Assembly (NCBI GenBank): GCA_016584305.1
Contig: JACEEZ010019115.1
Location: 270,188-334,187 of the forward strand
Direction of reading: 5' to 3'
Source: Chionoecetes opilio
Lineage: Eukaryota > Arthropoda > Malacostraca > Decapoda > Majidae
Length of the DNA: 64,000 nucleotides
The notes under the pieces were generated by a model, which searched no databases, was not told the DNA's origin, and saw only the letters and a program-made list of their open reading frames with translations. The translations under genes were made by a program, and so were the position numbers. Below are positions 21,477 through 31,217 of the stretch, in pieces (the first letter of the stretch is position 1; every line of letters starts with the position of its first letter).

Positions 21477-24400
21477 ATTTAGGGTACGCCGTAGGTCCAA
21501 TGAAAAGTGAAATATAGATGATTTCGAATTTGGCAGGGTGTTTTCTTATGTAAAATTGAATTTTAAGGGTAGTTTGTCCCTCTTCAACCTTTTGTTTGGA
21601 GCCTTCTATGCTATGCAAAAATGGACGTTTATATTATATGCATAACATAGCTTAGCCCGCTAAAAGTAACGCTTCATTTGCACCTATCATCAATTCTTGA
21701 CGTCTTTTTCAGGATGGCTTCTCCTTGCAAACCAAGTGGGTCGAAGCCCGCAACTAGACAGAGCTTTGGATCCAAGTTGGCCGCCTTTGTTGGCGGTGGG
21801 CGAGAGTTTGCTGAGAGTGAGGTGCCTACGTATCGCGGCGTGATGAAGAGGGGAATCCTTCTCCAAGAACTCAGCGGCATCCGGGAGGGTGTTGACAAGC
21901 GGGGGTACCCAGTGAGAGACATTGCGAAGGATCTGACCGTACCCAGTGAGAGACATTGCGAAGGATCTGCCCCCATGTGCTTTCCAGTGGAATAAATCAA
22001 CGCCCAGTTGCACCTCCAGTGGTTGTTATTTGACCGTCCGTGGACCAGAGGATGATAATTTTTTGGAAGAAGGTTAGGACGTGGGTGAGAGACAGAGCAA
22101 CTAAAGCAGTAGGGAATTCGTGAGAAGAATATGGACAGGGCTGTTGCACATAACGGCCTGCCCTCACCAGGACGATCTTCCTCTGCAAGGACCACCAGGA
22201 ATCCCACTGTCGCTCACAACCCCACATGTCCACGCGAGAGCACACGTGCAGTGTGACTGCCCCTTGGCCACAAAGTCCCTAACTTTAGGAGCCTGGAGTG
22301 GGTGTACTACCAGAGATCAAAGTGGGGAGGAGAGTGCAATGATGATGAACAGGGATAGACAATATGAGACGCATAGACAAGTGGAAAAGCATAAAGAGAA
22401 AGCATTTGGAGAAGGAGGCTAAGCTGGAAGAAGCGAAGCAGAAAGGATGAAAAAAAAAGGTCAGACGTCCCTTGGACTGCAGGAGCAGGATTTTCCTCCT
22501 GGCCAGGCTGAAGATCACCAGGATTCGAGGATGGGACGGAGAGTCGTTCACCCTGCATTCAGAGGAAAGAGCAGGAGCAACAGGAGGCTGCCATAACTGG
22601 TAGAACCGACTGATCAGGGAGAGGCTGGGGTCCCTGGCACCCCTTTGTGATGCAGTACTTGACAGGCCGCTGCAGAAGAAACACAATGCCAGTCCCCGAC
22701 CTGGCGCTGGCAAGCATGCGTGTTTCGACGTTCCGCGCCACTGCTGCTGCTCTGCCTTGGCTTCTAGATTCCTCCAGGACCTTTATCGTTGACGGCCCAC
22801 CTTCTCTCCAGAACATGTCGTGACCTGGTCTGTGTCCTAACAAGCTGCGGAGGGCCAGGCAGGATGCCATGGCATCGGCCAGGGACTCTTTGACCAGGGG
22901 AAGCACCAGGGTACCAAATAGTTTGATGGGTTTACGATGGGAAGGAAGGCCAAGACCAGGGCGATGGTGCCCGAACGCTATGGGAAACTTGCCCCAGGTT
23001 GAATCAGGAGGGAGCCTGTGTCGTGACAGAGGACATCCTGAAATGGTACTTTGGCACTTGTGTACCAGAGGACCCCCGGGCCACTTGAGAAGCCTGCGTT
23101 CAGGTGGCTCAGGCTCTCTATATCTGCATGGGGTGACATACGACTCCACCGACTCCTGATTCGTATCTGCGCAAGGTGACTCAACTAGGGCCCACAACGG
23201 GTGGAAGGGTGGTAGCGCACGGCCCATTTGGAGAAGATGCTGGGGACCGAGCTCCTTCTGGAGTATATGCGGTGGGTTGCACACAAAACGAGTTGGCCCC
23301 TGCGCCACCTTATCACCAGGCATCGACGGTGCCTACCTCATCTGACACTGGCTTCACGGGTCCAGTGTGGCCGTCTGCTGTCCCGCGTGAATGAGATGCG
23401 TACAACGCGTAGTTCTGAGGAGTGCCAGGCGTTGAAGATCTCATGGAGATACCGGAGTATATCCAGGTCAACATGTCCACTGACCAGCAGGTCCTCCTAC
23501 CAGCTAATCCAGGCTGTGAAGGCGGGCGTTCTCCCGTCCGAGCTGCAGAGATCAAGTGTTGCAGGTGTCCCACCTCCAGATGGCTCACCACAAGCCCAGT
23601 CCGCTCTCGTGTACATGTGATGTTGACCAGAAAGCATGGACTGACTGGCAAAGGAACTGAACACACTGGAAATCCTAGTCAAGTACTGCCTGCCGGTGTA
23701 CTTCAAACTCTACTACGCATCAAGGTCCACCACAGACTAGAGGACGGCCCCAAAGCCATCCTCAGCAGCTCAGATGATGAGGTCGCAGCCCAAGAGGTCC
23801 AAACAGCTGGTGACCTCTACGTGCGGGGACAGGAGCATGGTTCGCACCTCATATGTGTCCTCCTCTCGCTGATGGCGAGTCATGAGTGAGGACACCGCAG
23901 GTTCGCCGTGAACCACAGATTTTGGAAGCTGAGGCTTGCGAGGAGTAATGGGGACACCAGTGTAAGACCTCGCATCACACCCAAGCTGAGCTTGTCATCC
24001 ACCAGCTTGCAGACACTGATCAGCTGCAGGCCTGCCAGGTGCACGGAGTCCGCATTTCACATGTTCACTGTCCGGGGATCAGATTCCAGGAGATCCTGGT
24101 CAAAAGGCCGTACGATGTTTCCGGAGTTCTCTATCCACACTCAGAGCACCGAAAGAGTCGTGAGCAGTCTGACAGAGGCTGCGCAGCAAGTGGTGGGGCA
24201 GCAGGCCAGAGACGGGTTCATCCGGGCTCGGGCCCCACCACCGGAGACACATACCCTGCTTCAGGCTAAGAAGGACATGAATGATAGTTCCTAGGGCCAA
24301 CGTAGAGGCTGTGACACTGGTGATGTAGTGCTATGAACCAACTGATCAGAAAGAGCTTAACCAAACGCTAGTCATTTGGAACTGCATATTGGTGCATTAT

Positions 24401-24607
24401 GCAATAACAGGACCACCGGACACTAAGTACTCATTTAAGCATTATTCGATAGGGTGCAATATAAAAAGGTGCGATTTGCCTAGTAAAGATTGCTCAATAT
24501 GCAAAAATGGAAATTAGATAATCGTCGTAGAATTCCATTTTACATAGGAAATTGGGGCATGCCAAAGTTGAGAAAAAGAATTTTTGGTAATACGGCGTAC
24601 CCTAAAT
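21477..24607 (+). mobile_element. Element X: 3.13 kb TIR transposon, copy 1
   Basis: The ends are perfect 17-bp inverted repeats (ATTTAGGGTACGCCGTA), and similarity continues imperfectly for about 100 bp, including CTATGTAAAATGGAATT versus its inverse. It is flanked by 9-bp duplications with one mismatch: CAATGACTA at 21,468-21,476 and CATTGACTA at 24,608-24,616. Deleting the element and one duplication restores the RTE frame (IPPMTIGL), which proves insertion into the RTE. The 9-bp TSD would fit Mutator-like elements, but I recognise no DDE motif. It carries one long, frameshifted coding region at 21,714-24,294. Confidence 0.85.
21714..24294 (+). pseudogene. Element X protein, unknown function (candidate transposase or accessory)
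   Basis: A likely 3' splice site (a pyrimidine tract ending TCTTTTTCAG) ends at 21,712, two bases before ATG, so a 5' exon or leader intron is plausible. The first segment reads MASPCKPSGSKPATRQSFGS and continues through PTYRGVMKRGILLQELSGIR. Later segments, in shifting frames, include RRIWTGLL near 22,130, EKHKEKAFGEGG near 22,400, ARDSLTRGSTRVPN near 22,875, MLTRKHGLTGKGTEHT near 23,625, IKVHHRLEDGPK near 23,725 and, near the end, QQVVGQQARDGFIRARAP. About 800-850 residues are implied. I have seen similar uncharacterised proteins in arthropod genomes but know no domain name. It is broken by more than five frameshifts and carries a 36-bp internal duplication near 21,905-21,975. Confidence 0.6.
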
Positions 24608-24775
24608 CATTGACTATTGGTTTGATGAAACTGGTCTGTACTTCTGTGACTGAGAGCAATGAAGTGTGGGAGACGGTGGTATCCAGCATTTTTTTCTGTG
24701 AATACAGGAGTGAAGGCAAGGAAGCGTCCTTGCCCCATGACTTTTCAACACTTTGTATGGACGGGTATTGGGCAA
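24608..24775 (+). pseudogene. RTE RT fragment after element X, block 1
   Basis: The RTE frame resumes (TIGLM, then in shifted frames ESNEVW and VNTGV-like and CVLAP-like blocks) up to MDGYWAN at 24,770, where it is cut by the start of tandem block 2. This corresponds to the palm region just before the FADD box, and no catalytic motif is included here. Confidence 0.75.
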
Positions 24776-24879
24776 ATTGCTTTTGTTTAATTTAAGGAAT
24801 GATAAAGAAGAAGAGGAAGAGGAGGAAGAAAAGTTTAGGCTATATTCGCGCGGCGGCTGGAAGGAGCTTATATTTCCCC

Positions 24880-25401
24880 CGCGCTTTGTTAAAAGCGCGG
24901 GCAAACCAGTGTCCTCCTCGGGACACATTCATTGTCTTGGGCGACTTCAAAGCCACTACTGGCACTGTGAGAGATGGCTATGAGTTATGTGTTGGTCCCC
25001 ATGGCTCCGGTACCAGGAACATTAACAGTTCTCTCCTTCTGAATTTTGCAAGGTCCAGAAGGTTGAGAATTGCAGGTTCTTGGTATCAGAGACCAGAGCT
25101 GCACTGTTGGACCTCTAATATACTATAGGAGTAGCCGTGTGTCTGTCTGTGTGTGTCTGTCTGTTTTGGGTAGCCGAAACTGTAAATTCAATTTTGATGA
25201 GAGTAGGCTCAACAAATCGCAAATAAATCGTAGGTGGTAAGCGGCTTAATTATCTTAATTAATCTTTTTTAAACCGAATCATTTTGTAGGGGGGTTTGGG
25301 CTAAAAACACTTTTAGGGGTATTAGATGACAGGAAGAAACTCTCCGGTAACGTCTTGCCGCATGTCACTTATTCCGTAGACTCATGTACTTACCGTTTGT
25401 T

Positions 25402-25460
<59 letters not shown>

Positions 25461-26655
25461 AAGCATGCACGCATGCATGCATGTGTGTGTGTTTGTGTGC
25501 GTGTGTGTGCATGTGTGCGTGCGTGCGTGCGTGTCCGTTTGTGTGCGTGTGTGAGTGTGTGTGTACTACAAACATCAATACATGGGTCCGAAGGGCCCAC
25601 AAGCACTTGTGGTATAGTAATGCCGGAGGGGTAGCTAAGGAGATCGACCACATCCTCGTTAGTACTCGTTGGAGGATTCTCACGAACTGCAGGGTTTACC
25701 GTAGTTCTTTGCTGCTGATCACAGACTTGTTGTTGCTACACTAAAGCGTCACGTCAAGACGCTAGAGAATATTGAGGAGAGTCGCACTGCCAGGCTTGCT
25801 GGGAACCGGAACCAGCACATGGCTCTGTCACGCAGGACTAGAACCCTCCTGGGGAGAGGCAAGGAGAGGTATGTCAGGAGTCTCGCTGAGGATGTCGAGG
25901 GCCAATTGAACGCTAATGAACTCCGACCCGCCTACCGAGCCCTGAAGAAGCTCCGTTCCAAGTCTCCATTTCGGGCAAGTGCTATCTGAGCAGCAGATGG
26001 GTGCCTCGTGTCGGACATGGATGGGCAGATGGCTCGTTTGGCAGAGTACTTTGGGCAGTTGTTCACGGTGGACCCTCCAATTGGGCAGCTCCACACCACT
26101 GGATTACGAGCATGATCCGATCTCCTTGACAAACCGCACTATCCTTGAGTCAGAGAGGCTGTGGCAAGTTGAGGGTGGAAGTCAACTGGTGTTTGAATTC
26201 AGTTGGGGGACTCTTCAAAGCTGGGTGGGGGCCATTGATCCGGGGTTGCAATGCTGGTCCAGACTGCCGGTGGCAATCAGGTACATTCCTCCTGACTGTA
26301 AAGGTTGCTGGTCGTCCCCTATCTGGAAAAGGGAAGGGACCGTCAGGACCGCAACCCAAATTCCGTGGTATTACATTAATCAGCGTGCCAGGGAAGGTGC
26401 TTGCCCATCTATTGCTGACAACGATCTGCAGCCATCTGTTTAAGCATCCATAGACCTCAGCAATCTGCGTTCACGGCTAGTAAGTCAACACCCGACCGTA
26501 TCCTAGCGCTTCGTGTCCTGGTGGAACTCCAAACGTGATTTTTGGGACGGTAAAATGCTTGAAGCGTATGTTGACTCAAAAAGGGGCTTTTGACTCAGTA
26601 CAACGTGATTCTTTTCAAGATTTCTGCGACTCCATGGGCGATTCCCCCAATGACA
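24880..26655 (+). pseudogene. RTE endonuclease and RT N-terminal part, block 2
   Basis: The better preserved of the two copies. The endonuclease end reads PPRDTFIVLGDFKATTGTVR, then GTRNINSS and SWYQRPELHCWT. It is cut at 25,114 by the GT-bearing insert and resumes at about 25,610 with [20 protein letters not shown] (the FIVLGDF and DHI blocks are typical of AP-like endonucleases). Linker blocks AGNRNQHMALS and RGKERYVRSLAEDVEGQ, RT fingers and the DS-K-GAFDSVQ-like palm (about 26,570-26,600) follow before element X at 26,656. Frameshifts remain. Confidence 0.85.
25114..25609 (+). mobile_element. ~0.5 kb insert with GT array, block 2
   Basis: The same insert at the same RTE position as 19,919-20,417, again starting TCTAATATACTATAGG and ending CCCACAAGCACTTG. 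The GT array here (about 25,404-25,458) is longer than in block 1. Its presence at one identical site in both blocks shows that insertion preceded the tandem duplication. Confidence 0.55.
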
Positions 26656-29600
26656 AATTTTAGGGTACGCCCGTGGGCCCAAATAAAAAGTGAAATTAGA
26701 TGATTTCGAATTTGGCAGGGTTTTTTCCCTTATGTAAAATTAAATTTTTAAGGGGTATTTTTTTTCCTCTTTAAACCTTTTTTGGTTTGAGCACTTTTTG
26801 CTAGGGGAAAAAAGGGATTTTTTATATTTTTTATGAAAAACATAGCTTAGCCCCGCTAAAGAAAACGGGTTTCTTTTGCACCTATCATCAATTCTTAAAA
26901 CGTCTTTTTCAGGATGGCTTCTTTTTTTCCCTTTTTTTCCCCAAAACCCAAATGGGTCGGGAAACCCGCAAAATAACAAAAGCTTTGGGGTCCAAGTTGG
27001 GGGGCCCTTTGGTTTGGCGGTTTGGGGGAGAGTTTGCTGAGAGTGATTTTGGCCCTAAACCCTATCGCGGCCCTGATGAAGAGGGGGGAAACCCTTTTCC
27101 CAAAAACTCACGGCATCCGGGGGGTTTTGAAAAAACGGGGGTTTCCCAGTGAGAGACAAATTTCGAAGGATCCCGACCGTACCCAGTGAGAAATTTTCGA
27201 AGGGGGTCTGAACCCCCCGGTGCTTTCCCCGTGGAATAAAAACAAACGCCCGTTTGCACCCCCATGGTTGTTATTGACCGGTTTTCCCTGACCCAAAAGG
27301 GTAGATAATTTTTTTTGGGAAAAAGGTTTGTGAAGTGGGGGAGAGACAAACAACTAAAGCAGTGGAAATTTGTGGAGAAGAATAGGGACACTTTTTTGCA
27401 TAACGGGGTGCCCTCACACGTCTTCCTCTGCAAGGACCAGGGAAACCCACTGCTCCAAAACCCCCCCATGTGCAACCGAAAAGGGACACGTGCAGTGTTA
27501 CTGCCCTTTTTTGGCCGCAAAGTTTCCCCAAATTTTAAAAAGGATTTGGGGGTACTACCGGGTCAAGTTGGGGAGGAAAAGTGCAATGATGAAAGGAAAA
27601 AGGGAGACAAGAAAGAGCGCATAGACCAAATGAAAAAAGTAAAGAAAACAGTTGGGAAAAGGAGGTAAGCTGGAAAACAGAAGCAGAAAAAAAAAGGTCC
27701 GACCTCTTGAGCTGCAGGAGCCCAAAGTTCCTGGGGCCGGCTGAAAAATCCCCCAGGATTCTGGGATGGGACGGAGGAGGGCGTTCACCCTGCCATTTAG
27801 AGGAAAGAGGCAGGAGCAAAGGGGGCTTTCCAACTGGGAACCGACTGCTCAGGGAAGGCCTGGGGGCCCTGGCACCCCTTGGGGATGCAGTACTTGGACG
27901 GCCCCCCCGCAAGAAGAAACACAAAGCCATCCGGAACCCCGGCGTGGCAAACATCCGTTTTGACGTTCCCCCACTGCCCGCTGCTTCCTTTGGGTTTTTA
28001 GAAATTTCCTCCAGACCTTTTCGGTTTTACGGCCACCTTCTCCCCGAATGTCGTACCTTTGGTTTTTGGATCCAACAAGCTTGGGGGGGCCAGGCGGATG
28101 CCATGGCCCCCTCGGCCCGGACCTTGCCAGGGGAAACACCAGGGGTTTTCCAAAATAGTTGGTTTTGGGGTTCCCATGGGGGGAAGGAAAGACCAGGGCG
28201 ATGGGGCCCGACAGCATGGGAAACTGCACCCAAGGGTTGTCAGGGGGGAAGCATGTGTCCCGTGACAGAGGAGCCTTTTGAAAGGGACCTTTGGGGACTT
28301 TTTTTCCAGGGGGGACCCCGGGGGCCCCTTTGGAACCCTGCGTTAAAATGGCTCAGGCTCCCCCTAAAGATCTGCTGGTGACAAACGACTCCACCCACTC
28401 ACTGATCGTATGCAAGGGGGACCACTAGGGCCCAAAACGGGGGGGGAAGGGGGGTAACCAAGGGCCCCCCTTTGGGGAAGATGCTGGAGGCCAAACTCTT
28501 CGGGGGTATATGCGTGTTGGGACACAAGAGGGTTCCCCCCCGCGCACCCTTTTCCCCAGCATCGACGGGCCAACCCCCAAACGGACCTAGGCTTCACGGG
28601 GCCCCGTGTGCAGTCCCGCTGTTTCCCCCGTGAAAGAGAGCAGTACAACGCAGAGTTCAAAAGGAGGCCAGGCGGTGAAAAATCTCATGGAGAAAACCGG
28701 ATTTTTCCAGGTCAAAATGTCCCTGACCCCCAGGGCTCCTACCAGCTAATCCGGCTGTGGGAAACGGGGGGGGTTTTCCCCCTCCCAGCTTTCGGGGATC
28801 AAGTGTGGCAAGGGGTCCCCCTCCCCGATGGCTTCCCCCCAGCCCAGTCCCCTCGTGACGGTGGACCAAAAGCATGGGCGACTGGGAAAGAACTGAACCC
28901 CGGAAATCCCCAGTTTAATACTGCCGCCGGGGGTACTTCAAAATCTACTACAAATCAGGTCCCCCACAAAATAGAGGACGGGCCCCAAGCACTCCTCAAA
29001 ACAGCTCAAGTGATGAGGGCGCACCCCAAAGGTTTCCAAAAAGCTGTGACCTTCACGTGCGGGCAGGAGCCCTGGTTTTGAAAACCCCCCCGAAAAGTGT
29101 CCTCCCCTCGCTGAAAGGGGAGTCAATGAGGACGCCGCAGGTTCGCCGTGACCCCCGATTTTGGGAAGCTTAGGGTTTCCCAGGATAGGGGGGCAAACCA
29201 AATGTAAGACCTGCAAACACCCCCAAAACTGAAAACTTGTCACCACCAAATTGGCCCCACACTGATCAGCTTGGGAGCCCGGGGCCCGGACGAGCCGGGA
29301 TTCACATGTTCACTGTCCGGGGGTCAGATCCAGGAATCCTTTGGGGCCCAAAAACCCTACGAGGTTCCGGGTTCTCTATCCACACTCAGAGCAAACCCAA
29401 GGAGTCTTAACCCGGTGACAGAGGCGAGGCAGAGTGGTGGGGGGGCAGGCCAAAACGGGTTTTATCCGGGCTCGGGCCCACCACCCCCGGGGGACCATAC
29501 CCTGCTTCAGGTTTTAAGGGGAAAGGGCATGGGTGGATACGTTCCCAGCCAAAGTAGAGGGGTGTGGGCACTGTGTTAAATCCTGAAAGAACCCCAACTG

Positions 29601-29858
29601 ATCAGAAAGAGCTTACCACGCTAGTCATTTGGAACTCATATTGGTGCATTATGCAATAAACAGGACCAACCGGACACTACGTACTCAATTAAGCATTATT
29701 CGATAAGGGTGCAATATAAAAGTGCGATTTTGCATAGTAAGAATTGCTCAAATGCAAAAATGGAATTAGATAAAATCGTCTTAGAATTCCATTTTACATA
29801 GGAAATTGGCATGCCAAAGTTGAGAAAAAGAATTTTTGTAATACGGCGTACCCTAAAT
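26656..29858 (+). mobile_element. Element X, copy 2 (same insertion, degraded text)
   Basis: It occupies the same RTE site as copy 1, with left end TTTAGGGTACGCC, right end TACGGCGTACCCTAAAT and the right duplication CATTGACTA. The private 36-bp duplication of copy 1 is still visible at about 27,140-27,210. Coding blocks such as KVKK, GRRRAF and GKELNPGNPQF are barely traceable because homopolymer noise shifts the frame continually. ORFs in this stretch should not be interpreted. Confidence 0.75.
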
Positions 29859-30882
29859 CATTGACTATTGGTTTGATGACGGGTCTGTACTCTGGGACTG
29901 AGAGCAATGTGAAGTGTGGGAGAGGTGTATCCAGCATTTTTTCTGTGAATACAGGAGTGAGGCAAGGATGCGTCCTTGCCCCATGACTTTTCAACACTTG
30001 TATGGACTGGGTATTGGGCAAAGTTGTATATCAAAGTGATTGTGGAACATCCCTCGGCAACACCAAAATCACAGATCTTGTTTTTGCCGATGATGCAGTA
30101 ACCTTTGCTGAGTCGCTGGAGGTCCTGGCCCTCAAGGCGCTGCACGAGAAGGCAAAACCTTTGGGACTTGAGGTCTCCTGGCTCAAGACCAAGGTCCAGG
30201 TGTTTGGAGGCTTACTAGATGAAACAGCACAGTCTGTTCCTGCGTGCGGCGAGGACATTGATATCTTGGAAAGCTTTTACTTACTTTGGTAGCGCAGTCC
30301 ACAATGATGGCGGGTCGCGTCAAGAAGTCTTACGGCGGATTGGCATAGCCCACCGTGTTACGGACTCGCTCAGCTCGAGTATTTGGCGTTTGCGGTAACT
30401 GTGCAGGAGGACAAAGATCCGGACCTACAAGTCCTTTGTGATCCTTGTCTTACTCTATGGTTGTGAGACATGGACACAAAATAGCGACTTGAAGAGGCGA
30501 ATCGATGCCTTTGGTAATAGGTGTCTTCGAATAATCATGGGGTATCGCTGGGATGATTACGTGTCAAATCAGCGATCGCACCATGAGACTGAATCGAGAC
30601 CTATTATCTGCATAGTCCGTCAGCGCCAACGTCATGTGGCAAGCTACCCTGATTCCTGATCCTTCCCATCGGGTTATATCAATAAGAGACAATCCGGCGT
30701 GGAGGAGGCCAAGGGGGCGACCACAAGGATCGTGGCTGGGGCAAGTTGTTGCTTCCTGTCGAGAGTTGCTTGATATGGGAAGGGAGTCTGCATGGGGAAT
30801 CGCGCGTGGTGACCCCCGGGAGTGGCGTTGTAAGGTGGGCGAGGCGACGCGCCCCCCGACGTATGCTGTAATTGATTGATTT
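29859..30882 (+). mobile_element. RTE retrotransposon 3' part: RT catalytic core to tail
   Basis: The continuation of the composite. The palm reads SIFSVNTGVRQGCVLAP-like in two frames, then KITDLVFADDAVTFAESLE at about 30,065-30,120 with the FADD catalytic box and GLEVSWLKTKVQV. After a frameshift near 30,285 it reads YGCETWTQNSDLKRRIDAFG, IMGYRWDDYVSNQ, RDNPAWRRPRGRPQGSW and GEATRPPTYAVID before a stop near 30,880. The tail is TGATTGATT. The same 3' family is inserted at 8,734-9,399. Two or three frameshifts interrupt it, but the core blocks are well kept, making this the most informative RTE copy in the window. Confidence 0.88.
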
Positions 30883-30889
30883 TAACAAA

Positions 30890-31215
30890 ATTAGTGATTT
30901 TACGGAAATAAGGCGTGGATATTATTTTATTTGTGTGGATTAGGTGTTTTGAATGAACATTCAACATACTTATGCAAAGAAAAAATGGATCTGAACGACT
31001 ATGTGAAATTTGTGTGTACTATCTTTGTAGATATGCCTGTCTTTTTCTGGTTTAGGATTTTGCTTCATTTAGTTTATTTTTATATGATTGTCTGGTTAAT
31101 TGTCTGGTCGAATTGTCTTTGGTTTAGAATAATAATAAACGTCAAACAAGATTGATAAAATATCTGCAATAGCTCGTAAAGTACACATCAGAAACACCAT
31201 ACTATTAATATCCTG
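30890..31215. other. AT-rich spacer
   Basis: Between the RTE tail and the CR1-like 3' end. No gene and no recognised repeat. Confidence 0.5.
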
Positions 31216-31217
31216 TA

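Larger units (their letters stand above)
19576..24775 (+). repeat. Tandem block 1 (RTE composite)
   Basis: This 5.2 kb block recurs as 24,776-~30,023 in the same order: a GAAGAGGAAG-rich leader, RTE endonuclease, a GT-bearing insert, RTE linker and RT start, element X, then more RTE RT. The junction at 24,776 joins the RTE sequence GGGTATTGGGCAA directly to the leader ATTGCTTTTGTTTAA; ATTGC is shared at both edges. Both blocks share the same insertion sites and a private 36-bp duplication inside X, so they derive from one composite. Confidence 0.9.
24776..30023 (+). repeat. Tandem block 2 (RTE composite, poor consensus quality)
   Basis: A second copy of the 19,576-24,775 block. The stretch 24,776-26,480 matches block 1 closely and often repairs its indels. 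The stretch 26,480-29,590 has a distinctive excess of expanded or substituted homopolymers (TTTT, GGGG, CCCC, AAAA) relative to block 1. From 29,590 onward the sequence is clean again. This pattern suggests uncorrected long-read sequence or a misassembly rather than biological decay. Confidence 0.85.

Noticed and set aside
22559..23323. 254-codon minus-strand ORF inside element X
   Set aside because: It is antisense to the recognisable plus-strand blocks of the X protein, and its equivalent is not open in block 2.
27707..28381. 224-codon ORF in tandem block 2
   Set aside because: It arises in the homopolymer-noisy stretch and has no counterpart in the cleaner block 1 copy of element X.
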